Positions 1 through 5,822 are shown, counted from the stretch's first letter. The stretch is DNA of 11,134 nt from Sphingobacteriaceae bacterium (GCA_947478315.1 CANJWF010000025.1:1-11134); one strand, 5' to 3'. The notes: generated by a model from the sequence alone, not told the origin. Made by a program: numbers and translations.

Positions 1-278
1 AGAATACGGCTAGCATTATCTATACTTATCTCTGTTGCTCCACGAGTAAAATATCGCACAAAATCTCTATTACGTTTTTCGTAAGTATTCAATCTGCTCA
101 ATTCTAAAATAATACTATCCCACTCTAAACGTGTATAAAGCACCAAATTTTGCTCAAAACCTCGATTAACTACCAAACTCACCAAATTGCTTGGCAATTG
201 TTTTTTAAGACCAGAGGGTATCATTAAACGCCCTTTAGTATCTATCTTACAATCAAATTCTCCAAGGAGGTGAGACAT
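1..278 (-). CDS. mraZ: Transcriptional regulator MraZ, N-terminal part (runs off left edge)
   Basis: The first 92 codons of MraZ, the DNA-binding regulator at the head of the division and cell-wall (dcw) cluster. The reading begins M-S-H-L-L-G-E-F-D-C-K-I-D and continues through K-G-R-L-M-I-P-S-G-L-K, the first of the two AbrB-like MraZ repeats (L-G-E, D-x-K-G-R, P), then L-E-W-D and F-T-R-G-A. The family is usually about 150 residues, so roughly 60 residues and the second repeat lie beyond the edge. The ATG at 278-276 is chosen because the conserved H-L-L-G-E-F start follows at once; no Shine-Dalgarno precedes it. In E. coli MraZ represses its own operon by binding short repeats ahead of the gene, and matching repeats lie 45 bases upstream here. 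The following dcw genes (rsmH onward) are expected to the left but not seen. Identification is firm. Confidence 0.95.
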   Translation of the reverse strand, partial: MSHLLGEFDCKIDTKGRLMIPSGLKKQLPSNLVSLVVNRGFEQNLVLYTRLEWDSIILELSRLNTYEKRNRDFVRYFTRGATEISIDNASRI

Positions 279-320
279 AGGTACAACAATGCTAATTATT
301 AAACCGTAAAGTTAGATAGT

Positions 321-349
321 TTCCCCACTTTCTCCCACTTTCTCCCACA
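321..349 (-). promoter_or_regulatory. MraZ operator: three direct repeats ahead of mraZ
   Basis: On the minus strand three boxes TGGGA, TGGGA and TGGGG (347-343, 337-333, 327-323) are separated by 5-base spacers GAAAG, giving a 10-bp period, one helical turn. This matches the E. coli MraZ operator pattern of TGGGN repeats with 5-base spacers, and also the AAAGTG(G/T) repeats reported for mycoplasma MraZ. The boxes lie 45-71 bases before the mraZ ATG, so autoregulation is the natural reading. A weak -7-like TAACTTTA lies just downstream (314-307), but no TTTG is correctly spaced ahead of it, so the promoter itself is not settled. Confidence 0.85.
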
Positions 350-647
350 AAATTTTTCCACAATTTTATCGAAAAATGCGCTTGGTAAATTTTGATTTCC
401 CAAATTTTCGCAACTAATGAATCGATAAGTCTAAAACAGATAGTTAATTTATTAGGGCATTTGAGTACTTTCGTAACACAAAAAATCAGCAATAACTACA
501 AACCTTTTTTGATGAAACCGCCATGTAGAGTCTCGACACAAAGGGGCATGAAAATTGCCAGGAGGTTCCATCTAACCATTTAAAAACAACCTGCGAAGCA
601 CGCATGAGTGCCATTAAAAATAAACACTAACGAATAATTATATTCCA
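350..647. other. Gene-free stretch with a GC-richer patch
   Basis: Between the mraZ operator and the 648 lipoprotein gene I find no convincing gene. Positions 350-510 are AT-rich and plain. Positions about 515-615 are visibly richer in G and C than the surroundings and contain short inverted repeats (GGCA/TGCC at 545-559, GCAC/GTGC at 598-611). On the minus strand this patch lies inside a 42-codon open frame (614 to 486, ATG to TGA) with no recognisable family. It could be an RNA gene, a small peptide gene or a decayed repeat. Promoters for mraZ and for the lipoprotein must lie in this stretch, but no full TTTG/TAnnTTTG pair was found. Confidence 0.5.
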
Positions 648-1199
648 ATGAAAACCATTCAACTATTCGGGTTCATTATATGCTTCTTTACCTTTGCTTG
701 CCAGCAGAAATATAAAAAAGAACCAGAAAATCGACCTTTCTTTTCTCTAAAAACCTTTTTTGAAAAAGAAGCACGAGCATTAAACAAGAAGAAACCTCGC
801 ATCGATAAGCGATTCATTCACAACGATATCATACAACAAAAAAGCATCGTCATCGAAAACTGGGAAGATGAATTAGAAATATTCCGCAATGCGGATATCA
901 ACAAAACTGCCTGGGAGAAAAACTATCATACAGATAGCTTACAAAAAGGGGCATATACATATATCAACTACAAAACCTCCAGTGATTTACCTATTCAAAG
1001 TATCGAAATTGTGAAACGGAAGGAAAAAATTATCGAAATAAAGATAGCGCGCTTAGTAAACAATTTACTATACCATGCATCCGAAAAATTAAGCTATAGT
1101 CCTTATGGTCATTACCGAATAGAAAAAACGTTTCAAACATTTTTTTTCAAGAAAAACAGGTATGTGATTGACGTTAGCGTAGCAAAAATTCACGAATAG
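648..1199 (+). CDS. Predicted lipoprotein of an uncharacterised Bacteroidota family
   Basis: A 183-residue protein of unknown function. Residues 1-18 form a signal peptide: charged start M-K, hydrophobic core I-I-C-F-F-T-F-A, then Cys18, followed by Q-Q-K. T-F-A-C is a loose lipobox, so lipidation is likely rather than certain. The mature part begins with P-F-F-S-L-K-T-F-F-E-K-E-A and later has I-E-N-W-E-D-E-L and D-I-N-K-T-A-W-E-K. From memory this layout matches small hypothetical lipoproteins common in Sphingobacteriales; none has a function known to me. The C-terminal half alternates hydrophobic and polar residues, suggesting a mostly beta fold. It stands alone, facing era, with a hairpin between them. 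The ATG at 648 is fixed by the signal peptide. Location is probably the periplasmic side of the inner or outer membrane. Confidence 0.8.
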   Translation: MKTIQLFGFIICFFTFACQQKYKKEPENRPFFSLKTFFEKEARALNKKKPRIDKRFIHNDIIQQKSIVIENWEDELEIFRNADINKTAWEKNYHTDSLQKGAYTYINYKTSSDLPIQSIEIVKRKEKIIEIKIARLVNNLLYHASEKLSYSPYGHYRIEKTFQTFFFKKNRYVIDVSVAKIHE

Positions 1200-1273
1200 C
1201 CATCCACTCTTCACGCACACAGAGAACATAACCCAACAATTATCGAAACATTCGACCTTATTGCTTTACGGTA

Positions 1274-1304
1274 TAACCTTAACCTTTCTTAAAGGTTAAG
1301 GTTA
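1274..1304. terminator. Strong hairpin between convergent lipoprotein gene and era
   Basis: A perfect 14-bp stem (1274-1287 with 1291-1304; AACCTTAACCTTT pairing AAAGGTTAAGGTT plus an outer T-A) closes on a 3-base loop, CTT. It lies 75 bases after the lipoprotein stop and 40 bases after the era stop, so it could end both transcripts. Neither side has a clean run of T, so it is not a textbook intrinsic terminator; it may also stabilise 3' ends. Confidence 0.65.
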
Positions 1305-1343
1305 GTTCTACCTATAAAAAGTTTTTACATCTCATGTTGATTA

Positions 1344-2222
1344 TCACGGCGCATAACCAAATCTTTGAAGATAGTTTTTTCTATTTCTCCAATCGGGAAT
1401 AACTTTCACAAAAAGCTCCAAAAACACTTTTTTCTCCAAAAATTTTTCCATATCCAAACGAGCTGCAGTACCTACTCTTTTCATCATAGAACCTCCTTTC
1501 CCTATTAGAATATTTTTTTGCGAATCTCGTTCCACAATAATTTCTGCACTTATTCTATTGATTTTCTCCTCTTCTTTAAAAGAAGTAATAATCACTTCGG
1601 TACTGTAAGGTATTTCTTTTTGATAGTAGTAAAATATCTTTTCTCTAATAATTTCGGACACAAAAAAACGCTCTGGGCGATCGGTAAGTGCGTCTTTATC
1701 ATAAAAAGGTGGATGTTCGGGTATATGGTCAAAAATTAACTGCCAAATAGCCTCCGTATTATATTGATGCAGAGCGGAGATAGGAATGACTGCTTTAGAT
1801 TGAATTTTTTCTGCCCAGAAATTAATTTTATCCTTCACCAACAATTCATCAGAAAGATCAACCTTATTTATCAAAACAACTAAAGGAGCATTATTTTTAG
1901 TTAAAAGTTCTATCATATCTTGTTCGTCATAGCTTTCATTAATATCTGTTACCAACAATACCAAATCGGCATCAACCAACGATTCATTAACAAATTCCAT
2001 CATAGATTCGTGTAAGCCATATTTAGGCTTTATCACACCAGGAGTATCAGAAAAAACTATTTGATAATCAGGCTCGTTAACAATGCCTAAGATACGATGC
2101 CGAGTCGTTTGTGCCTTAGGTGTAATAATAGACATTTTTTCGCCTACCAAAATGTTCATCAAAGTAGATTTACCCGCATTGGGCTTACCTACGATACTTA
2201 CAAAGCCCGCTTTATGATTCAT
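1344..2222 (-). CDS. era: GTPase Era
   Basis: Era is an essential GTPase that binds the 3' end of 16S rRNA and assists maturation of the 30S ribosomal subunit. The 292-residue protein has all the marks: G1 G-K-P-N-A-G-K-S (12-19), switch threonines 39-40, G3 D-T-P-G (59-62), G4 N-K-V-D (119-122), G5 I-S-A (148-150), then a C-terminal KH domain with I-G-K-G-G (240-244). Length is normal for the family. The frame opens 39 bases upstream, but only from a TTG and through F/N-rich residues; the ATG at 2222 gives the conserved start M-N-H-K-A-G-F-V and is preferred. There is no Shine-Dalgarno. A promoter shared with divergent tRNA-fMet lies 33-70 bases upstream, linking a ribosome-assembly factor with the initiator tRNA. 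Confidence 0.97.
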   Translation of the reverse strand: MNHKAGFVSIVGKPNAGKSTLMNILVGEKMSIITPKAQTTRHRILGIVNEPDYQIVFSDTPGVIKPKYGLHESMMEFVNESLVDADLVLLVTDINESYDEQDMIELLTKNNAPLVVLINKVDLSDELLVKDKINFWAEKIQSKAVIPISALHQYNTEAIWQLIFDHIPEHPPFYDKDALTDRPERFFVSEIIREKIFYYYQKEIPYSTEVIITSFKEEEKINRISAEIIVERDSQKNILIGKGGSMMKRVGTAARLDMEKFLEKKVFLELFVKVIPDWRNRKNYLQRFGYAP

Positions 2223-2241
2223 GAAAAAAAAGTTAAAAAAA

Positions 2242-2273
2242 TTTGTGTAGCAAAGAAACAAAAATTACCTTTG
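2242..2273 (+). promoter_or_regulatory. Promoter of tRNA-fMet (plus strand)
   Basis: Plus strand has TTTG (2242-2245), a 20-base spacer and TACCTTTG (2266-2273), an exact match to the Bacteroidota primary-sigma consensus. Start of transcription is expected near 2278, about 20 bases before the mature tRNA. Confidence 0.85.
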
Positions 2274-2291
2274 CAATCCAATATACACAAA
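2259..2291 (-). promoter_or_regulatory. Promoter of era (minus strand)
   Basis: Minus strand reads TTTG (2291-2288), 20 bases, then TAATTTTTG (2267-2259), close to the Bacteroidota consensus TTTG-N19/20-TAnnTTTG, with one extra T before the final G. Transcription would start near 2255, giving a leader of about 33 bases before the era ATG. It overlaps the tRNA-fMet promoter symmetrically. Confidence 0.65.
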
Positions 2292-2297
2292 CTATAG

Positions 2298-2373
<76 letters not shown>

Positions 2374-2385
2374 CTTAAAGTGTTG

Positions 2386-2426
2386 TTTAAGAATACAACA
2401 AAAATATTTTTTGTTGTATTCTTAAA
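2386..2426 (+). terminator. 19-bp hairpin between tRNA-fMet and tRNA-Glu
   Basis: A perfect 19-bp, AT-rich stem (2386-2404 with 2408-2426) closes on the 3-base loop TAT. It starts 12 bases after the tRNA-fMet CCA and ends 24 bases before tRNA-Glu. The T-rich right arm could act as a terminator for tRNA-fMet, or the hairpin could be a processing signal in a two-tRNA transcript. There is no T-run after the stem. Confidence 0.6.
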
Positions 2427-2444
2427 AGTTCGCTTCAATTTTTG
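2414..2444 (+). promoter_or_regulatory. Possible weak promoter of tRNA-Glu
   Basis: TTG (2414-2416), 20 bases and AATTTTTG (2437-2444) resemble the Bacteroidota promoter with one mismatch in the -7 box (A for the first T). The -33 part falls inside the preceding hairpin. If used, transcription starts almost at the first base of the tRNA. Read-through from the tRNA-fMet promoter is the alternative. Confidence 0.3.
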
Positions 2445-2450
2445 TTTCAT

Positions 2451-2522
2451 GGCCCATTCGTCTAGGGGTTAGGACGCAAGATTTTCATTCTTGAAACAGG
2501 GGTTCGATTCCCCTATGGGCTA
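2451..2522 (+). tRNA. tRNA-Glu (TTC)
   Basis: Cloverleaf: acceptor GGCCCAT with ATGGGCT (first pair is G:T), D arm beginning GTCTAGGGG, anticodon stem CAAGA/TCTTG with loop TTTTCAT (anticodon TTC at 2484-2486), T stem AGGGG/CCCCT around TTCGATT, discriminator A at 2522. The CCA tail is not encoded (the sequence continues CGAAAA), unlike the tRNA-fMet just upstream, so it must be added by the CCA-adding enzyme. Confidence 0.96.
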
Positions 2523-2524
2523 CG

Positions 2525-2560
2525 AAAAGGTCTCTAAGTTATAGAGGCCTTTTTCTTTTT
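2525..2560 (+). terminator. Intrinsic terminator of tRNA-Glu
   Basis: A 12-bp stem (AAAAGGTCTCTA with TAGAGGCCTTTT, one T:G pair), 5-base loop AGTTA, followed by a T-rich tract to 2560. It begins two bases after the tRNA discriminator base, so it is the natural end of the tRNA transcript. Confidence 0.85.
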
Positions 2561-2571
2561 AACAAAAAAAT

Positions 2572-2621
2572 TGCATAAAAAAGACCGTAACATTTTACTG
2601 TGTTACGGTCTTTTTTATGTA
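2572..2621. terminator. Bidirectional terminator between tRNA-Glu and tRNA-Ser
   Basis: An 18-bp perfect stem (2575-2592 with 2601-2618; core GACCGTAACA/TGTTACGGTC flanked by six A and six T) and an 8-base loop. It extends to 21 bp if one G:T pair is allowed. T-runs follow on both strands, so it can stop tRNA-Ser transcription leftward and back up the tRNA-Glu terminator rightward. Confidence 0.85.
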
Positions 2622-2648
2622 CCTAGCTTTCATATAAAGCAATATTTG

Positions 2649-2736
2649 CGGAGAGAGAGGGATTCGAACCCTCGATACCCTTTTGAGGTATACACACTTT
2701 CCAGGCGTGCTCCTTCAACCACTCGGACATCTCTCC
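2649..2736 (-). tRNA. tRNA-Ser (GGA)
   Basis: Read on the minus strand: acceptor GGAGAGA with TCTCTCC, anticodon stem CACGC/GTGTG around CTGGAAA (anticodon GGA, plus-strand 2700-2702), a long variable arm with stem ATACC/GGTAT as in class II tRNAs, T stem GAGGG/CCCTC around TTCGAAT, and discriminator G, the usual serine identity base. Length is 88 bases. CCA is not encoded. It reads UCC and UCU codons. Confidence 0.96.
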
Positions 2737-2753
2737 CGATATTTACAACGCGA

Positions 2754-2784
2754 CAAAAGTATATAAAATATTTACCGAATCAAC
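2754..2784 (-). promoter_or_regulatory. Promoter of tRNA-Ser
   Basis: Minus strand reads GTTG (2784-2781), a 19-base spacer and TACTTTTG (2761-2754), an exact TAnnTTTG -7 box. Transcription would begin near 2749, about 13 bases before the tRNA. The -33 part reaches to within 12 bases of the tatD stop codon. Confidence 0.75.
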
Positions 2785-2795
2785 AGAAAATAAAC

Positions 2796-3560
2796 TCATA
2801 CACCGAAAATGTTAACAGAATTTTGCGTTGTAATATCTGCAACTTCTTGAATTGATGTTCCCTTGATATCCGCTATTTTTTCTGCAACATAAATCAAGTA
2901 AGCACTTTCATTAGGTTTACCCCTGTGCGGAACAGGGGTTAAATAAGGGGCATCTGTTTCTAAAACAATATTGGTTAATGCTACCTCCTCAACAACACTA
3001 ACCAAACCGCTATTTTTATACGTCAATACGCCCCCTATTCCTAAATAAAACCCCAAATCGATAATTCTTTTTGCCTGTTCTAAACTTCCCGAAAAACAAT
3101 GAAAAATACCTTTAATGTTACCCTTAAAAAATTTCAAAATGTGATAAACTTCCTCAAAAGCATTTCTACAATGAATAGCAATCGGTAAATTAAGCTCTAT
3201 TGCCCAATTTAGTTGAATACTAAATGTATGTTTTTGTTGTTCAAGGAAAGTTCTGTCATGGTATAAATCTATCCCTATTTCACCTATGGCAACATAATTT
3301 TTTCGAGATGCGTATTCGTACATCTTTTTCAAAACAATTAAATAATCATCCTTTACGCTACAAGGATGAAGCCCAATCATAGGAAAACAATAAGTAGGGT
3401 ATGTATCCACCAAACTACTCATAGGGGCAATACTATCTTGATCTACATTAGGAAGAAATAACCTAGTAACCTCGTTTTGAAGGCACCGATTAATTAATTC
3501 GGCTCTGTTAAAAGAATCTTCTTCATAATAAATATGCGTATGCGTATCCGTCAATATCAT
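2796..3560 (-). CDS. TatD-family metal-dependent hydrolase (DNase)
   Basis: A 254-residue TIM-barrel amidohydrolase-superfamily protein of the TatD family; characterised members are divalent-metal-dependent 3'-5' exonucleases acting on DNA or RNA, cytoplasmic. Metal ligands are all present: H7 and H9 in T-H-T-H, E94 in G-E-I-G-I-D, H130 in I-H-C-R, H154 in H-C-F-S-G and D203 in E-T-D-A-P-Y-L. Length is normal. The frame extends 39 bases further, but only to a TTG and through the upstream terminator hairpin, so the ATG at 3560 (M-I-L-T-D-T-H-T-H) is preferred. Members of the family (TatD, YcfH, YjjV types) cannot be told apart safely, hence no symbol. A hairpin terminator ends only 17 bases before the start and no own promoter is evident, so expression may depend on read-through from the FKBP gene. 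Confidence 0.93.
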   Translation of the reverse strand: MILTDTHTHIYYEEDSFNRAELINRCLQNEVTRLFLPNVDQDSIAPMSSLVDTYPTYCFPMIGLHPCSVKDDYLIVLKKMYEYASRKNYVAIGEIGIDLYHDRTFLEQQKHTFSIQLNWAIELNLPIAIHCRNAFEEVYHILKFFKGNIKGIFHCFSGSLEQAKRIIDLGFYLGIGGVLTYKNSGLVSVVEEVALTNIVLETDAPYLTPVPHRGKPNESAYLIYVAEKIADIKGTSIQEVADITTQNSVNIFGV

Positions 3561-3577
3561 AATTTTTGAGTAAGCAC

Positions 3578-3610
3578 AAAAAAGCCCCTTATTTTTCAAA
3601 GAGGCTTTTT
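3578..3610 (-). terminator. Terminator after the FKBP gene, directly ahead of tatD
   Basis: On the minus strand AAAAAGCC pairs with GGCTTTTT (8 bp), with three further pairs inside after one mismatch, and the stem runs into six T. This is a good intrinsic terminator for the FKBP gene whose stop lies 20 bases before. On the plus strand a T-run also follows the stem. The hairpin ends 17 bases before the tatD ATG. Confidence 0.8.
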
Positions 3611-3630
3611 CTTAGTGGTACAATGAAGTT

Positions 3631-4641
3631 TTACTTCTTTTTCTTGGTAGCATTAACTTTAGTACTTTGTGATTTTGTGGTACTATTTTTTTCAGCAACC
3701 ACAGGCACCACTTTAGCGATTTTTTGTGGAGCAGTAATATCAACCAATTCAACTTCAAATATCAAAGTAGAAAATGGAGGAATAGAAGCACCAGCACCTT
3801 GTTCTCCATACCCTAATTTTGACGGTATAATAAAAGTAGCTTTACTACCTTTCGTTAAAAGCATTAAACCTTCATCCCATCCTGGAATAACTCTACCTTC
3901 TCCAAGAGCGAATTTAATAGGAGAATATGGTCGTTGAGCATCATATATCTTATTCTGCTCTGCTACTTCTTTCACACTAGTATCGAAAACCTTACCATTA
4001 AGCAACTTTCCTGTGTAATTGACGGAAACAGTATCTCCTTTACTTGGTTTAATACCATCTGTTGGCTTAACAATTACATAATTGAGACCAGAACTAGTGA
4101 CAGCAGGTTTTAAATTGCTTTCTGCAATGTACTTATCCATTTTTACCTTTTCATCTCGTTGAGCTTGCTCTCCCTCTGCTTTAAAAAATTCACTCACCTT
4201 GGCTTGAAAAGATTGCTCAGAAAGCGTATCTCTTGCAATAATTTTTTCAACTTTTATTTGATAAATCATAAACTTAACATCTTTCAACTGAGGGGGACGT
4301 TGCTGACCTGTTCTTGCAAACATCGTATCGGTAGGTAATTTTAGCGTTGCGCTATCTCCTTCGCTTAGCAAAACTAACCCAGAAAAAAGATCACCTTTAT
4401 ACGCTGGCTTTCTTGCCAACATAACGGAAGGTCGACCTGTTTCATAACTACTAAACAACAAAGAATCGCCGTCGGTTTTTACGACCACATTTAAACTAAT
4501 GAAATCTCCTTCTTTGATAGTTTTACCTTCTTGGTCATGATGAATTTTATATAACATTCCGCCTTCGCTTTGCGAAAACCCTAAGTTGCACGCCATCAGA
4601 CCAATTGCCGTTACTGCGACAATAAATATCAATTTTTTCAT
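3631..4641 (-). CDS. FKBP-type peptidyl-prolyl isomerase, two-domain lipoprotein
   Basis: A 336-residue envelope foldase. Residues 1-18 are a lipoprotein signal with lipobox L-M-A-C (Cys18). Residues about 40-135 form a divergent FKBP-like domain (K-E-G-D, then G-D-S-A-T-L, V-K-F-M-I-Y-Q-I) that lacks the aromatic pocket and is probably not catalytic. Residues about 198-303 are a canonical FKBP domain with pocket residues Y209, F219-D220, V251-I252, W255 and Y278. It has an insertion of about 15 residues (223-240) between D220 and the next strand. The tail (310-336) is low complexity and ends in four lysines. It would speed proline isomerisation in proteins folding in the periplasm. It starts 33 bases after nrnA and is likely co-transcribed with it; a terminator follows. 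The ATG at 4641 is set by the signal peptide. Confidence 0.93.
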   Translation of the reverse strand: MKKLIFIVAVTAIGLMACNLGFSQSEGGMLYKIHHDQEGKTIKEGDFISLNVVVKTDGDSLLFSSYETGRPSVMLARKPAYKGDLFSGLVLLSEGDSATLKLPTDTMFARTGQQRPPQLKDVKFMIYQIKVEKIIARDTLSEQSFQAKVSEFFKAEGEQAQRDEKVKMDKYIAESNLKPAVTSSGLNYVIVKPTDGIKPSKGDTVSVNYTGKLLNGKVFDTSVKEVAEQNKIYDAQRPYSPIKFALGEGRVIPGWDEGLMLLTKGSKATFIIPSKLGYGEQGAGASIPPFSTLIFEVELVDITAPQKIAKVVPVVAEKNSTTKSQSTKVNATKKKK

Positions 4642-4674
4642 TCTTATTTTCTTTTTTTATAGATGATTAAAAAA

Positions 4675-5718
4675 TTACTGCAAATATGCACTAAATTCGG
4701 GTAATATGGAATGGAATTTTTGGATTGTACGTTCTAGGCTTTCCGTAGAATTTCCTCCGGCTGCATTTTTATGACCTCCACCATTAAAATATTTGCTGCA
4801 TATTTCATTTACTGGAACATCTCCTATGGAACGTAACGATAATTTTACCATATCAGAACGTTCAACAATAAATGCGGCCATTTTAATATCTTTAATAGAT
4901 AAAGCAAAATTTACAATCCCTTCCGTATCTCCTGTTGTTATTTTATAGGCCTCAATTTCATTTTTTGAAACAGTTATTAGAGCCGTATGTAAATTTGGTT
5001 TAATTTCTAATTTTTCGTGTAAACAAAATCCTAAAAATCGAAGCCTTTGTTCCGTTGAATTTTCAAACAACAACTGATGTATTTCTCCATTTTTTGCCCC
5101 TTTTTCCATTAAATCGGCAGCAATACGATGAACAACAGGTCTAGTGTTAGGAAACCTAAACGATCCTGAGTCGGATATAATACCAACGTAAAGACAGGTG
5201 GCTATGATTTCATTGATTAATCTATTATCATCCATAATTTCCGTAATGAATTGGTATACCAATTCAGCGGTAGCACAAGCACGAATATCCCACAAACGAT
5301 AATTCTCAAAACCTTCTGGCTCCAAGTGATGATCTATCATTATTTTCTTTGCTGTAACTTGTTTGATATAATGGCCCAAATCGTTAATTCTTGAAAGCGC
5401 ATTAAAATCTAAACAAAAAATTAAATCAGATTCATCTAATAATTCATGTGCTTTTGAGATTGATTCAGTATAGATAATGACATCGTCATTACCTGGCATC
5501 CAATGTAAAAAATTAGGGTAATCAGTAGGTGTTATCAAATGCACTTGATGCCCTTTCTGCTTTAAATAGTGATACATGGCTAAAGAAGAACCCATAGCAT
5601 CTCCATCAGGCTTATGATGTGTAGTAATTATTATCTTTTGGGGGGTTATTAGTAATTTTTGCAATGTAGTTAAATCTGAAGTTGGCATAAAATCTGAATT
5701 ATTATTAATTAAAGACAT
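4675..5718 (-). CDS. nrnA: DHH-family bifunctional oligoribonuclease / PAP phosphatase NrnA
   Basis: A cytoplasmic DHH/DHHA1 phosphoesterase. NrnA enzymes degrade very short RNAs and convert pAp to AMP, finishing RNA decay and clearing a by-product of sulfate and acyl-carrier metabolism. The 347-residue protein has motif I H-K-P-D-G-D (35-40), motif II D104 in F-C-L-D-F-N, the DHH triplet 129-131 in I-D-H-H, motif IV D183 in I-S-D-S-G-S-F, and the DHHA1 substrate motif G-G-G-H-K-N-A-A-G-G (313-322). Two in-frame ATGs are possible, 5718 and 5688; the second leaves a leader closer to the usual family length, so the first ten residues are uncertain. No clear promoter was found in the 50 bases upstream. 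The FKBP gene follows at 33 bases. Confidence 0.93.
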   Translation of the reverse strand: MSLINNNSDFMPTSDLTTLQKLLITPQKIIITTHHKPDGDAMGSSLAMYHYLKQKGHQVHLITPTDYPNFLHWMPGNDDVIIYTESISKAHELLDESDLIFCLDFNALSRINDLGHYIKQVTAKKIMIDHHLEPEGFENYRLWDIRACATAELVYQFITEIMDDNRLINEIIATCLYVGIISDSGSFRFPNTRPVVHRIAADLMEKGAKNGEIHQLLFENSTEQRLRFLGFCLHEKLEIKPNLHTALITVSKNEIEAYKITTGDTEGIVNFALSIKDIKMAAFIVERSDMVKLSLRSIGDVPVNEICSKYFNGGGHKNAAGGNSTESLERTIQKFHSILPEFSAYLQ

Positions 5719-5775
5719 CGAAAATAGATATACTTAATCCAAATAGACGTTTACTCTTTGTTCTATTAAAACCTT

Positions 5776-5822
5776 TTTAAATTAAAAGAGCCCTGAAAAA
5801 TTCAGAGCTCTTTTAATTTAAA
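5776..5822 (-). terminator. Terminator after the coiled-coil membrane protein gene
   Basis: A 16-bp stem (5776-5791 with 5807-5822) is topped, after a C/A mismatch, by five more pairs (CTGAA/TTCAG) and a 3-base loop AAA. It lies 22 bases after the stop of the coiled-coil gene, as a terminator should. On the minus strand the stem is followed by AAAAGG rather than a T-run, so termination would rely on the T-rich 3' arm. Confidence 0.7.

Noticed and set aside
263..308. A perfect Shine-Dalgarno (AAGGAGGTGA) on the plus strand followed by ATG at 288
   Set aside because: The frame after it closes after six codons and the motif is simply the complement of the first mraZ codons.
292..583. Open frames of about 65 codons on both strands between mraZ and the lipoprotein gene
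   Set aside because: They overlap each other and the MraZ operator, show no domain or compositional sign of coding, and have no plausible start signals.
2223..2261. N-terminal extension of Era (13 residues from a TTG)
   Set aside because: It would overlap the era promoter's -7 box and adds F/N-rich residues not seen in the family; the ATG at 2222 fits the conserved start.
2571..2855. Plus-strand open frame of 94 codons
   Set aside because: It reads through the bidirectional terminator and the complement of tRNA-Ser; the R-E-R-D-S-N-P-R type peptide is a familiar artefact of translating an antisense tRNA.
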